DNA of 64,000 nt from JAFDWR01 sp038216655 (GCA_038216655.1 JBBQPZ010000005.1:62001-126000), one strand, 5' to 3'. Positions 8,635 through 17,647 are shown, counted from the first letter of the stretch. Program-made: numbers and translations. Notes: generated by a model from the sequence alone, not told the origin.

Positions 8635-8724
8635 TAGTTTCTCCCTTTGGACCGATCCATCGGCTCCATAGAAGAGTTGGTATTCGCCCTCCAAAATGTG
8701 ACGCGCACCTGCTTGAATGGCTGA

Positions 8725-10332
8725 TTAGTTGTCCGGCCGCGTCCCTACCAGACTGGCGGCACCGATCGAGCGTCGCCCGCCTTTCGCGCGGAAGCCGAAG
8801 AAGTCACGGTCGGGCATGCCGTCGAGCCCCATCCCTCGGTTCAGCGCGGGGGAGTCGGATTCAAGCCGGAACCAAGGCATCTTGGCGAGTTGCCTGGGGT
8901 CGGTCGGCAAGTCAGTCAGTCTTGGCGGCAGGACGAGCCGGGGATCTCCAGAGATACCGAGAAGTTGGCCGCCACGAAGCTCGTGCCCGGTCCCCATCGC
9001 CCATTCGCGCAGGCCGAGATACGATGCCTTTGAGCCACGGCAGAGGATGCCCGTGCTCTGGCTGAAGTAGAGGTTGTTCTCGAAGGTCGAGTTGGTGAAC
9101 CCGCTTTCGTCGTTGGCGGCGATCAGCATGTCCTGCCCGGCGACGAACACGTTGTTTCGGTAGATAAAGCCAGGGAAGTCGCTTGTCGTCGCGAGCACGT
9201 GTCGGACGTTGTAAATCGTGTTGTTATAGATCAGCGCTTCGGAGAAGTTCCGCGTACGGTTGGGGGCCCAGATCGCCAGCCCGCTCTGAAAGTTCTTGGT
9301 CCCGTCGTTGAAGCTGATGTTGAAGCGAAGCGCGTTCCGTCGCCACTGGTTGCCTCCCTCGTCTTGGCGGAGCAGATACCCGGCGCCCGCGTTGTTGTAG
9401 GCGAGGTTGAGCTGGAGGACCGAGTTGGTGGTTCCGCCATCGAAGGCGAAGCCGTCGCCGTCGGAGCCGGGGCTCTGGTTGTCGTGGGAGATACAGCGCT
9501 GGATCACGACGCGATCGGAGTTGGCGCACCATATCCCCGCCGGACCCTTGCCCGCGTGGGGCATGTCCCAGCCGTTGTTGCCTGCGGCGCAGGACTCGAT
9601 CAGAGCTTCGTCCACACCGTTTAGGACAATGCCGCTACCGCTCGGGCCCGACAGGTTGCGCGGGTCTCCGGCGTTGTCGTTCGTCGCGCAGTTGCCGATG
9701 TAGAGGTTGCGCACCCGAGGGTAACCGCTCGTCCCGCCCGTGACGGCGATTCCAGCAAGCCCGTTCTCATGGGAACGGACCCGCGTCAGGCGAGTGTCGC
9801 GATCACCGAAGGTGCCGACGCCCGCGAAGCGGAAGCCGCTGACATCGACGTTGTCGATCTTGACGCCCCGGGTTTTGAAGAGCGTGATGCCCGCTCCTTT
9901 GTTGTCGCGGTTACGTCCGCTCCCGACCACGTCGATGTTCCGGATACCAAGATCGGTGCAGCGGTCGAGCACGATCCCGTTGCCGTTGTACGCAACGATC
10001 CTGGCGCGCCCTTCGCCAAAGGACTCGATGTCGACCTCATTCTTATCCGGCCCGAGCACCAGGGTGCCCTCAAACTCCTCGCCCCCCGCGAGATACAGGG
10101 TGTCGCCATGCCGAAGGAGGGCTATCTTAACCCGGCCCAAGGTCTTCCAAGCGCGTTGAGGCGACTGACCGCTGAGGGCGTCGTTCCCGAGCACGGCGTC
10201 GACGTACCACTTCTGGCCGGGGGTCGGGGCCGGTTTATGCTGAGGCTTGGGCTTTGGCGGAGCACCGAGGATCGTGGTGCAGGCGGTAGCCAGAGTGAAA
10301 CAGGCAATGTTACGGGCAACCAGACAAGGCAT
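8725..10332 (-). CDS. Secreted right-handed beta-helix protein
   Basis: A 535-residue protein with an N-terminal hydrophobic signal (MPCLVARNIACFTLATACTTILG), a Pro/Lys-rich linker, the motif WYVDAVLGNDALSGQSP typical of parallel beta-helix proteins, then repeated N-x-I/V-x-N coils (NIDVVGSGRN, VDVSGFRFAGVG, CISHDNQSPGSDGDGFAFD, NNTIYNVRH). This fold binds or cleaves polysaccharides, as in pectate lyase and related families, but catalytic residues cannot be named. The ATG at 10332 is chosen over upstream codons because it starts the signal peptide and TACGCT lies 5 nt upstream. Confidence 0.8.
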   Translation of the reverse strand: MPCLVARNIACFTLATACTTILGAPPKPKPQHKPAPTPGQKWYVDAVLGNDALSGQSPQRAWKTLGRVKIALLRHGDTLYLAGGEEFEGTLVLGPDKNEVDIESFGEGRARIVAYNGNGIVLDRCTDLGIRNIDVVGSGRNRDNKGAGITLFKTRGVKIDNVDVSGFRFAGVGTFGDRDTRLTRVRSHENGLAGIAVTGGTSGYPRVRNLYIGNCATNDNAGDPRNLSGPSGSGIVLNGVDEALIESCAAGNNGWDMPHAGKGPAGIWCANSDRVVIQRCISHDNQSPGSDGDGFAFDGGTTNSVLQLNLAYNNAGAGYLLRQDEGGNQWRRNALRFNISFNDGTKNFQSGLAIWAPNRTRNFSEALIYNNTIYNVRHVLATTSDFPGFIYRNNVFVAGQDMLIAANDESGFTNSTFENNLYFSQSTGILCRGSKASYLGLREWAMGTGHELRGGQLLGISGDPRLVLPPRLTDLPTDPRQLAKMPWFRLESDSPALNRGMGLDGMPDRDFFGFRAKGGRRSIGAASLVGTRPDN

Positions 10333-10376
10333 GCTGTAGCGTACAACGGAACCCACAGAATTGACCCAGCCCAATG

Positions 10377-10630
10377 CCTCAGGACATCTCAATTCCTGAG
10401 TCGTGTAACCGACGCGGCCCATGTCCTGAGGCTTCTCAGCAAACAATTCGTTGACCTGCGGTGCCACGGTTTGGCCGGGACTGGAACTGCCTGAGAACTC
10501 TCAACCGCTCCCCGGCAAACCGTGCGTCGGAATTATCACCGGTGCGTGGGAGCACGGTTTGCCAGGAAGCCCTTCCGATATCTCTGGCATCTAAAGTCCT
10601 GGCCAAACCGTGGCACCGCGAGAAGCCTGA
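10377..10630. repeat. Nested inverted-repeat cluster with AAACCGTGGCA motif
   Basis: Three nested or adjacent palindromes fill the gap upstream of rplJ. CCTCAGGACAT (10377) pairs perfectly with ATGTCCTGAGG (10421). TGAGGCTTCTC plus GCGGTGCCACGGTTTGGCC (10427-10480) pairs with GGCCAAACCGTGGCACC plus GAGAAGCCTGA ending at 10630. Inside, CCGGCAAACCGTGC pairs with GCACGGTTTGCCAGG. The core GCAAACCGTGGCACC recurs at about 17587 and 48075. This looks like a non-autonomous mobile element or stacked REP-like units. There is no coding potential. Confidence 0.65.
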
Positions 10631-10641
10631 CCGTAACCCGG

Positions 10642-10671
10642 TTGCGCCGAGCCGCAGAAACCTGCCATACT
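10642..10671 (+). promoter_or_regulatory. Promoter of rplJ-rplL
   Basis: A -35 TTGCGC (10642-10647) and a -10 CATACT (10666-10671) are separated by 18 bp. Transcription would start near 10678, about 165 nt before rplJ, leaving room for the structured leader described next. Confidence 0.65.
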
Positions 10672-10677
10672 CTCCCA

Positions 10678-10842
10678 ACGCTCTGAAGAAAGCAGGTGGC
10701 TTGACGCCAGAATCGGTCCTCCAAGACCGGCCCGCCGAGGAGAAGACATAAGGTTTTGAGGGTGCCTGTCGGCGCTTTCAGGTCATGGGTCTTCGCCACG
10801 GTAGGCGAAGACCCGTTTTCTTTTTTCAGAGAGGTGCGCAAT
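10678..10842 (+). promoter_or_regulatory. Ribosomal protein L10 leader
   Basis: The untranslated region before rplJ carries the sequence hallmarks of L10 leaders, in which the L10-L12 complex binds its own mRNA: AGCAGGTG at 10691-10698 and CCGCCGAGG at 10732-10740, separated by a hairpin (GGTCCTCCAAGACC). In Bacillus the equivalent blocks are AGCAGGUG and UGCCGAGG. A terminator-like hairpin at 10787-10814 lies between this and the ribosome site, suggesting feedback by attenuation. Assignment is by motif and position; a covariance-model search for the L10 leader would decide it. Confidence 0.65.
10787..10826 (+). terminator. Attenuator hairpin in the rplJ leader
   Basis: An 11-bp perfect stem (GGGTCTTCGCC and its complement) with an ACGGTA loop is followed at once by GTTTTCTTTTTT. 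It is a textbook intrinsic terminator but lies only about 20 nt before the rplJ start codon, inside the leader, so it must be read through or controlled. Confidence 0.85.
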
Positions 10843-11556
10843 ATGCCAACAGCCGAAAAAGCAAAAACTATCGAGCAGGCGCGCGAGTGGTACGCAAAGT
10901 CCGTCGGCGTGATCTTTACCGATTACCGCGGATTGACGGTGAAGGAGATGCAGGGCCTTCGACGCGACCTTCGAAAGAAGGGCGCAGAGATCCATGTCAT
11001 CAAGAACACCCTCTTCCGGCTTGCCGCCGGGGATGATGCCGCCACGATGCCCGCGGAACTCCATAACGGTACGACCGCGATGGCGTTCATCAACGAGAAC
11101 GAATCCGAGTGCGCGAAGGCGCTCATCGAATACGCCCGAGTCAGCAAGAAGCTTGTCGTCAAAGGCGGCTACTTCGCGGGCAAGTCGTTCTCATCCAAGC
11201 AAGTCCAGCAGCTCTCCGAACTCCCACCGCGCGATGTCCTCATCGCTCAGGTGATTGGAACCATCGCTGCGCCGCTGACCCAGTTGGTTGGAACCATCGA
11301 GGCGCTCTACGCCGACCCGATCCGGACCGTCTATGCGGTGGCCGACAAGGCTAACGAAGGCGTTGCGGCTCCGGAACCGAAGGCCGAATCCGCTCCGGTC
11401 GCTGAGGAAGCTCCTGCTGCCGCAGCCGAAGAGACCCCCGCCGAGGCTCCCGTCGAGGAAACCGCCGCCGAGGAAGCTCCTGCCGCCGATGCTGCTCCCG
11501 CCGAGGAAGCCGCTCCTGCCGAAGAATCGAATTCCCCCGAGGCCGCTTCCGAGTAA
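10843..11556 (+). CDS. rplJ: 50S ribosomal protein L10 with acidic tail
   Basis: A 237-residue protein. Residues 1 to about 175 are ordinary L10, which anchors L7/L12 dimers to the ribosomal stalk (VIFTDYRGLTVKEMQGLR, HVIKNTLFRLA and a C-terminal helix for L12 binding). Beyond that is a tail of about 60 residues made almost entirely of Ala, Glu and Pro, absent from most L10 proteins (165-180 residues). The ATG at 10843 has GAGAGGTG upstream. It is followed by rplL after 36 nt. No rplK, rplA or rpoB lies nearby, so the usual ribosomal cluster is split. Confidence 0.97.
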   Translation: MPTAEKAKTIEQAREWYAKSVGVIFTDYRGLTVKEMQGLRRDLRKKGAEIHVIKNTLFRLAAGDDAATMPAELHNGTTAMAFINENESECAKALIEYARVSKKLVVKGGYFAGKSFSSKQVQQLSELPPRDVLIAQVIGTIAAPLTQLVGTIEALYADPIRTVYAVADKANEGVAAPEPKAESAPVAEEAPAAAAEETPAEAPVEETAAEEAPAADAAPAEEAAPAEESNSPEAASE

Positions 11557-11592
11557 TCGGCCCCCGATCTTAGAATCCCACGAGAAAAAACC

Positions 11593-11985
<393 letters not shown>

Positions 11986-12003
11986 GACTCCGACGCAAGT
12001 TGG

Positions 12004-12039
12004 AAAGGCCGTTTCCCCTTTTGGGGAGGCGGCCTTTTT
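12004..12039 (+). terminator. Terminator of rplJ-rplL
   Basis: AAAGGCC and GGCCTTT form the outer stem, with CCCC and GGGG pairing inside, followed by TTTTTC. It lies 18 nt after the rplL stop codon. Confidence 0.85.
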
Positions 12040-12053
12040 CGTTTGGAAACTCA

Positions 12054-12205
12054 TATAGAGTGCGGTGACCTGTCACCGCTTTTGCCCAGCGAGCCTGCGA
12101 GCGGTGACTTAGGACCAAGGAGTAGGAGGCTGCCTCGTTAAGCTCGAACGGGTCAGCGCTCGCAGGCTCGCTTAGAAAAGCGGTGGCAGGCCACCGCACT
12201 CTATA
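12054..12205. mobile_element. MITE-like element, copy 1 of 3
   Basis: A 152-bp sequence bounded by 30-bp terminal inverted repeats: TATAGAGTGCGGTGACCTG at the left and its near complement at the right, 28 of 30 matching. A second inner inverted pair (AGCGAGCCTGCGAGCG and CGCTCGCAGGCTCGCT) flanks a short unique centre. Related copies are at 28450-28569 and 31088-31204. It has no coding capacity. No transposase gene is in this window; the element would depend on one elsewhere. Confidence 0.8.
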
Positions 12206-12220
12206 CGTATGCGACGACGC

Positions 12221-12832
12221 CTATTCGAAGAACTCAACTTCGCCTGTCTCAAGCGCGTAGACCGCGCCCACCACCATGAGGCCATTGTGGGCGATGAGGG
12301 ATTCCAAGACTTCGGAACCGTGGCGGAGGTGGTTGACCGACGCGCGGACGTTGGCGCGGATCGCTTGAAGCTTGAGGGTTTCGAGATCGTAGGCGTAGTC
12401 CGTATCCACAAGGCTTTCCACGCTGGGCATGACTCGGTCGACGATCGACATGAGATTGCGGGATCGGATCTCGTTGGGACGCTGAAGCTCGGCGATGGCA
12501 GCGCTGATCGCACCGCACTGGGTGTGACCGAGCACCACCACCAGGGGCGTACCGAACAGGTCGGCGGCGAATTCCACGCTGCCTACTTGCGAGGGGGCCA
12601 CGATGTTGCCCGCGACGCGGATGACGAACAAATCGCCAAGACCCTGATCGAACACGATCTCGACGGGAACGCGGGAGTCGGAGCACCCGAGGATCACCGC
12701 AAACGGCTCCTGCCCTTCCGCCATGTCCTTGAACTGGACATTCCGACTAATACCGGCCGCTTCATGGACCCCCGCGACGAATCGGCGATTGCCTTCCTTA
12801 AGGCGGTAAAGAGCTTCGGCGGCGGTTAGCAT
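12221..12832 (-). CDS. Beta-class carbonic anhydrase
   Basis: A 203-residue enzyme converting CO2 and bicarbonate. The zinc ligands and catalytic dyad are visible: CSDSRVP (Cys 50, Asp 52, Arg 54) and HTQCG (His 103, Cys 106). Length and motifs are those of bacterial beta-carbonic anhydrases. I use the ATG at 12832, because the family alignment begins there (LTAAEALYRLKEGNRRF) and a CATAAT box lies 7 nt upstream, rather than a longer frame beginning at 12952. Confidence 0.93.
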   Translation of the reverse strand: MLTAAEALYRLKEGNRRFVAGVHEAAGISRNVQFKDMAEGQEPFAVILGCSDSRVPVEIVFDQGLGDLFVIRVAGNIVAPSQVGSVEFAADLFGTPLVVVLGHTQCGAISAAIAELQRPNEIRSRNLMSIVDRVMPSVESLVDTDYAYDLETLKLQAIRANVRASVNHLRHGSEVLESLIAHNGLMVVGAVYALETGEVEFFE

Positions 12833-12863
12833 CCGTACGATTATGAAAGATGAATGTCCTTTG

Positions 12864-12955
12864 GGAGTGCGCGAGCATGCTCGCGCTTTGAATTCCGCCG
12901 AGCTTGCTCGGTGCGATTTCGGGCTAGAATCGGCTCGGGCGGAGCCTCGCACTCC
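12864..12955. repeat. Palindromic element with GGAGTGC ends
   Basis: Bounded by GGAGTGCG (left) and CGCACTCC (right), with internal hairpins CGCGAGCATGCTCGCG and CCGAGC-TTGCTCGG. It resembles short GC-rich mobile repeats. It lies between the ACP and carbonic anhydrase genes. Confidence 0.55.
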
Positions 12956-12975
12956 AGGGCGAAACGGCGGAGCAA

Positions 12976-13233
12976 CTAGCTCTTGGAGTTGCGCACGATC
13001 TCGATCAGCTCAGCAACTGTTGCGAGGGGGGAAGACGGTTCTTCGACGTGAACCTGCAACTCGTCTTCTAGAGCCATGAACAGCTCGACGAGGTCGAGAG
13101 AGTCAATGAGCAGATCGGAAAATCGAAGATCGGGCGTGACCGCCCCCGCGTCAATGTCAACACGTTCGGTCAGGAACCGAATTACGAGGCGCGAAGCCCA
13201 GTCCTCGGAGTCCCCTGAGATTGCCTGTTTCAC
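12976..13233 (-). CDS. Acyl carrier protein
   Basis: An 85-residue acidic four-helix protein with the phosphopantetheine attachment motif DSLDLVE (Ser at about residue 44). It carries acyl chains as thioesters for fatty-acid or polyketide-type synthesis. The sequence diverges from housekeeping AcpP and no fatty-acid synthesis genes adjoin it, so it may be a dedicated or secondary carrier protein. The start codon is GTG at 13233. No clear ribosome site or -10 element at the leaderless spacing is seen. Confidence 0.85.
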   Translation of the reverse strand: MKQAISGDSEDWASRLVIRFLTERVDIDAGAVTPDLRFSDLLIDSLDLVELFMALEDELQVHVEEPSSPLATVAELIEIVRNSKS

Positions 13234-13249
13234 AATTTCACGTCACCTA

Positions 13250-13267
13250 GGGCGAGCAAGCTCGCCC
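13250..13267. repeat. Short perfect hairpin
   Basis: GGGCGAGC and GCTCGCCC are separated by AA. It lies between the Tricorn-like protease gene and the ACP gene and resembles the hairpins in the element at 12864-12955. Confidence 0.45.
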
Positions 13268-13304
13268 GCAGACAAAACGCGAGCGAGCTCGACGCAGTCC
13301 CAAA

Positions 13305-16300
13305 TTAGCCGCCAGGCGGCAGTTTGGACTTGTTCGGATACGCGGGCTTCTTGATGACCGGGTGGTAGGTCGCCAGTTGCTTGTTGATCTCCGCGATCGC
13401 CGCCTCAAGCTGCGAGTCTTTGCCATGCCGCCAGAGATACGGATCAAGGTCCACATCGATATCTGGCGGAGTCCCCTCGTTCTCGATGACCCACTTGCCG
13501 GTCACGGGGTTGTACATCGCGTCGTCCGGGGCTCGGATCGATCCGCCATCGAGAATCTGGAACCCGTACGCCGACAGCATTGCCCCCCAGGTGCGCTTGC
13601 CGACGAGCTTGCCCGCCCCGCGTTGGCGAAACAGGAAGGGGAAGATGTCGCCGCCGGATCCCGCCGCCTCGTTGATCAGCATCACCTTCGGCCCATAGAT
13701 GCCCGCCGAGGGGATGACCCAGTCGTGACCGTAGCGAGTATGCGACCCAAAGTCGAGCTTCTTGGTCATCTCGTTGACCATGTAGTCGTTGATCAAGCCA
13801 CCGTGGTTGAACCGATCGTCCACCACAATCCCGTCCAAGCCCGCCTGGGAGTAGAAATAACGATTGAACTCGGTCCAACCTCCGGAGTCCGTGTCCGGGA
13901 CGTGCACGTACCCTGCCCGCCCGCCGGTGGCCTCAAAGACGCGGCGACGGTTGTCCTCCGACCATGCCCGATTACGCAGTTCCGACTCGTCTCCCACCGG
14001 CAGTACGATCGCTTCTTTCGCGCCCTTACCGTCGGGCGAAGGACCGAACTTGAGCTTGATTTGCCTGCCCGCCTTTCCCTCAAGCGACTCATAGATGTCG
14101 TTCACATCGGTGAGTTCGTCGCCGTCGATCGCGAGGATGTAGTCCCCGACCTTGATCGACACCCCCGGCTGGGCAAGGGGAGCGTAAAGGCCCGGGTTCC
14201 ACCGCTCGCCGTCATAAATTCGCGAGACGCGGTAGCGGCCGTTCTCGAATGTGTAGTCGGCACCAAGCAGACCCCCGCCGACTCCGCCACCGGCCCGGGG
14301 AATGTCCCCGCCACCAATAAACATATGCCCGACGGTCAGCTCGCCGAGCATGTCGGTGAACAGATAATTCAGGTCATCGCGCGAGGAGATGTTCTTTACG
14401 AAGGGCTCGTACCGCTTCTCGAGCATCTGGGTATCCGCGCCGTGCATGTTCGGGTCGTAGAACAGCAACCGCTCGGATCGCCAGGTCTCGTGGTACATGT
14501 GCTCCCACTCGGCCCTTGGGTCGATCTTGACGGTGAGTCCGGTGAGGTCCAGTGCGCCCTGGCCGGGCGCCGGAGGAGCCATCGAGGAAACGATCGAGCC
14601 TCCGCGTCCGGTGATCAGGAGCGCCTTCTTGCCGTCCGCGCTCAGGAGCACCCGTCCCACGCCCGAGGCAAACGGAGTGGCTTTGCGATCCTCAAACGAA
14701 AACTTCAGTGCTGAGCCGCTGGCGATCGCAAAGAAGGTTCCTGGAGGTCCCTCATCAAGGGTCGAATACTGGCGCTGACCAAGGGGCAAGGTGATGATGC
14801 GATGCTCGATCCCCTCGAGATCGATCCGGACGTCAACCTTCTCCTCCTTGGCAGGCGGTTTGGCCGAGCCCTCTTCGTCACTTTCGGGATGAAGGGGGTT
14901 CTCACCGTCCTTACGGAGCACGACTGCGTAGACGCTGCTCGTCTGATCCCCCGCCGCTAGGGACGAGACATCCTCGGTGTCCGAGCCGATGCCGACATTG
15001 GTGCTTGCGAGGAAGTAGAGGTGCTTCCCGTTCCGGTCGAATACCGGGTCGGTGGCCTCCGCAAGGCCGTCGGTGATCTGGGAGGTCTTGCCCGTCGCGA
15101 GTTCGTGCACGAAGATCGCGTCGTAGTGGTTCATCAGGTCGCGGCTCCAGGTGAGCCACTTGGAGTCCGGCGACCATTTTGGATTCAGGTCGGATCGTCC
15201 ACGATAGGAGCCGGTGTCGATCTTGGTGTTCTTACCGCTCGCCACTTCGAGGACCCAGACGGTGAGCTTGTTATCGGTGTAGGCGATCTTGCTCGAGTCG
15301 GGCGACCAGACGGGGCGGTAGTAGAAGCCGGGCGGGTCACCGAGGTCAACGCGGCGCTCCTGCTTCGTGTTAGCATCCATCAGCGCAAGCTGTTGCGAGC
15401 CTCCCGCATCTGTGATGAAGGCGATGGTCTTGCCGTCCGGTGACCAGGATGGATCACGGCGGTTGACACCTTGCTCGTCGCTCATGCGTCGCGCGTCGCC
15501 CTTGGCGGCGGGGACGGTGAAGATCCAGCCGCGTGAGGCGACCACGGCGCGCTGGCCGGTCGGTGAGATCGCGATGCCCGAAACCGAGCGGGCGATATTC
15601 TTGAACTGTGGCCGAACTTCGGGGAAGTCGGCATTGACGGCAATCGGCACCTTCTTCGAGGCGCGGGTCGCGGGGTCGAAGAGGTTGATCGAGCCGAGGC
15701 GCTCGTAGACGATCGCGCCAGGTCCGGCGCAGGCCGACTTCAGATCGAACCCCTCACTCTTGATCTCTTCGGACACCTTGCCGTTCTTGGTGTCGTAGCG
15801 GTAGAGGCCGATCGGGCCGAGCTTGTCAGATAGGTAGTAAATCGAGTCGCCGTACCACATCGGGTTCCGGTCGTCGGTGTTGCGGCGCGGGATCTCTTTG
15901 ACGTGGGAGTCGGAGATATTGCCGATCCAGATCTTGGAGGTCTGGCCGCCACGGTATCGCTTCCAGGCTTCCTCCCAGCGGATGATCGGAACGTAGGCAA
16001 TCTGCTTGCCGTCGGGCGACATCGCCGCGGAGACGCCGGAGGGGAAGGGAAGGGGCTTCGGGACACCGCCGGTGATCGGCACGGTGAACATGCGCGGGTT
16101 GTCGGTGTTCGAGAGCATGCTGGACGAGAACACCACCGACTTGCCGTCAGGAGTCCAGCCCAGAGCCTGGTCGGCTTCCGGATGCGCAGTGAGCCGCTTT
16201 GGCACGCCGCCCTCTGCTGGCACGACGAAAACATCGGTGTTGCCATCGTATTGCCCAGAGAACGCCACCATCGAGCCGTCGGGCGAGAAGTAGGGGTTGG

Positions 16301-16496
16301 ACTCGACACCGGGGGCGCTGGTGAGGCGATGGGCATCGCCACCTTCGCGCGGAACCGACCAGAGGTCGCCCGCGTACTGGAACACGATCGACGTCTTACT
16401 CAGCGTCGGGTGCCGCATCAGCATCGGGCTAGGTCCGGGATCGAAGGCGTCGGGCACCACGGCGTGCGCAACGAGAAGCGAGGCCAACAGAAGCAT
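13305..16496 (-). CDS. Tricorn-like S41 family protease, copy A
   Basis: A 1063-residue exported protease. Order: signal peptide (MLLLASLLVAHAVVPDA), two WD40-like beta-propellers with repeated W-SPDGK motifs (about 30-590), a PDZ domain (about 735-830, ending in GDYILAIDGDEL), then the S41/C-terminal processing-protease core with the nucleophile in GSGGDIFPFLF (Ser at about 947) and GHMFIGGGD upstream. Tricorn relatives degrade peptides in the cytoplasm of archaea; bacterial secreted forms probably digest peptides outside. The -10 TAAGAT lies 7 nt before the ATG. A full-length paralogue is at 17670-20948. Confidence 0.9.
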   Translation of the reverse strand: MLLLASLLVAHAVVPDAFDPGPSPMLMRHPTLSKTSIVFQYAGDLWSVPREGGDAHRLTSAPGVESNPYFSPDGSMVAFSGQYDGNTDVFVVPAEGGVPKRLTAHPEADQALGWTPDGKSVVFSSSMLSNTDNPRMFTVPITGGVPKPLPFPSGVSAAMSPDGKQIAYVPIIRWEEAWKRYRGGQTSKIWIGNISDSHVKEIPRRNTDDRNPMWYGDSIYYLSDKLGPIGLYRYDTKNGKVSEEIKSEGFDLKSACAGPGAIVYERLGSINLFDPATRASKKVPIAVNADFPEVRPQFKNIARSVSGIAISPTGQRAVVASRGWIFTVPAAKGDARRMSDEQGVNRRDPSWSPDGKTIAFITDAGGSQQLALMDANTKQERRVDLGDPPGFYYRPVWSPDSSKIAYTDNKLTVWVLEVASGKNTKIDTGSYRGRSDLNPKWSPDSKWLTWSRDLMNHYDAIFVHELATGKTSQITDGLAEATDPVFDRNGKHLYFLASTNVGIGSDTEDVSSLAAGDQTSSVYAVVLRKDGENPLHPESDEEGSAKPPAKEEKVDVRIDLEGIEHRIITLPLGQRQYSTLDEGPPGTFFAIASGSALKFSFEDRKATPFASGVGRVLLSADGKKALLITGRGGSIVSSMAPPAPGQGALDLTGLTVKIDPRAEWEHMYHETWRSERLLFYDPNMHGADTQMLEKRYEPFVKNISSRDDLNYLFTDMLGELTVGHMFIGGGDIPRAGGGVGGGLLGADYTFENGRYRVSRIYDGERWNPGLYAPLAQPGVSIKVGDYILAIDGDELTDVNDIYESLEGKAGRQIKLKFGPSPDGKGAKEAIVLPVGDESELRNRAWSEDNRRRVFEATGGRAGYVHVPDTDSGGWTEFNRYFYSQAGLDGIVVDDRFNHGGLINDYMVNEMTKKLDFGSHTRYGHDWVIPSAGIYGPKVMLINEAAGSGGDIFPFLFRQRGAGKLVGKRTWGAMLSAYGFQILDGGSIRAPDDAMYNPVTGKWVIENEGTPPDIDVDLDPYLWRHGKDSQLEAAIAEINKQLATYHPVIKKPAYPNKSKLPPGG

Positions 16497-16580
16497 AGGA
16501 CCGATCTTATCGGATTCCCGCCCGGGATGTATTAGGTTGGGGACAAAAGGGGGCGCAGAACGTCAGGTAAGTTCGTTCCC

Positions 16581-17243
16581 ATGCCCGAAGGCCATATTGT
16601 TTCCGTGCAGGTCGGCCTGCCTCGGACCTACCGGGCGGCGAACCCGCAGGACGATATTGAGCACGAATGGGAGTCGGGGATCTTCAAGTCTCCGGTGTCC
16701 GGACCGGTCCTTCTCGGCTTGGTGAACTTGGAAGGGGACGGGCAGTCCGACCTCGCCCACCACGGCGGGCCAGATCGAGCCCTGCTTCTGTACTCGGCGG
16801 CTTACTATCCGTTCTGGGCTACCGACCTTGGGCGAGAATTACCGCTGGGGGCATTCGGCGAGAACCTGACCGTGGACGGGTTGAACGAGGACTCAGTGTG
16901 CCTCGGCGATCGGTGGGCAACCGATACGATCGAGATCGAAGTCAGCCAGCCTAGGCTTCCGTGTTTCAAAGTCGCTCGGCGGAACGAGATTCTGGGTTTG
17001 AATTTGAAGGTGATCGAGCACGCGAACGGCGGCTGGTACGCCCGGGTTTTGCGGCAGGGTTTGGTCTCGGCGGGGGATGTTCTGCGACTGGTGGACCGCC
17101 CCCATACCTTGTGGACCGTGCGTCGGGCGTTTCGGGCTTACCTGACCCCTCGCGGGGCGGAGGCGGATCTGGCCGACTTGGCGACGATCACGCAGTTGAG
17201 TCAACTTTGGAAGGACGGTCTGGCTCGACGGTTGTCGAAGTAG
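16581..17243 (+). CDS. MOSC domain protein (YiiM-like)
   Basis: A 220-residue protein with a MOSC domain (HHGGPDRALLLYS, GAFGENLT and the conserved Cys in QPRLPCFK) followed by a C-terminal 3-alpha extension (PHTLWTVRRAFRAYL). MOSC domains bind molybdenum cofactor or handle sulfur; YiiM-type proteins reduce N-hydroxylated compounds such as 6-hydroxylaminopurine. TAAGTT lies 7 nt before the ATG. It is transcribed opposite to the two protease paralogues that flank it. Confidence 0.88.
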   Translation: MPEGHIVSVQVGLPRTYRAANPQDDIEHEWESGIFKSPVSGPVLLGLVNLEGDGQSDLAHHGGPDRALLLYSAAYYPFWATDLGRELPLGAFGENLTVDGLNEDSVCLGDRWATDTIEIEVSQPRLPCFKVARRNEILGLNLKVIEHANGGWYARVLRQGLVSAGDVLRLVDRPHTLWTVRRAFRAYLTPRGAEADLADLATITQLSQLWKDGLARRLSK

Positions 17244-17301
17244 GACCGAACCTCCAACCGTCATGTTCAGTAGGCAGTCAAGCTTCATTCCTTTGCTTTG
17301 A

Positions 17302-17472
17302 CCGTCATCCAGAGCGGAATGCCGAGCCTTTGGCGAAGGCATGCAGTCGAAGGATCCTCTGTCCAGTTTCCGACTCTCTGTGAGCGGGCCGAATTCCTAG
17401 TCGGAGGCTTAGTCAGTGATCCTTCGACTGCGTCGACTCGCCAAGGCTCATCGACTGCGCTCTGGATGACGG
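17302..17472. mobile_element. Palindromic MITE-like element
   Basis: A 171-bp stretch with terminal inverted repeats CCGTCATCCAGAGCG (left) and CGCTCTGGATGACGG (right). Inner arms also pair: GAGCCTTTGGCGA with TCGCCAAGGCTC, and GCAGTCGAAGGATC with GATCCTTCGACTGC. It is the main content of the gap 17244-17669. Short reading frames through it are not credible genes. Confidence 0.7.
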
Positions 17473-17610
17473 ACCCAAGAAAGAAACAAATGAAGCTCGA
17501 CAGGTTAGCCAGGAAGACGGGTTGGGCAGCGTGCGCACGGCTAGCCGCGACGAACTCGCGGCGAGATTTCCGATTTGGGTTGTGCCGGCAAACCGTGGCA
17601 CCCGGCCTGG

Positions 17611-17647
17611 AAAAAGAAAAGCCCCGGCACCTGATGGTGCCGGGGCT
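17611..17647 (-). terminator. Terminator of Tricorn-like copy B
   Basis: A 12-bp perfect stem (AGCCCCGGCACC and its complement) with a 4-nt loop. On the minus strand it runs into TTTTCTTTTTC, a clear intrinsic terminator 23 nt past the stop of the gene at 17670. A GCAAACCGTGGCACC repeat core lies just to its left. Confidence 0.9.

Noticed and set aside
12833..12952. Upstream extension of carbonic anhydrase to 12952
   Set aside because: The added 40 residues are encoded by the palindromic element, do not match the family, and the CATAAT box supports the start at 12832.
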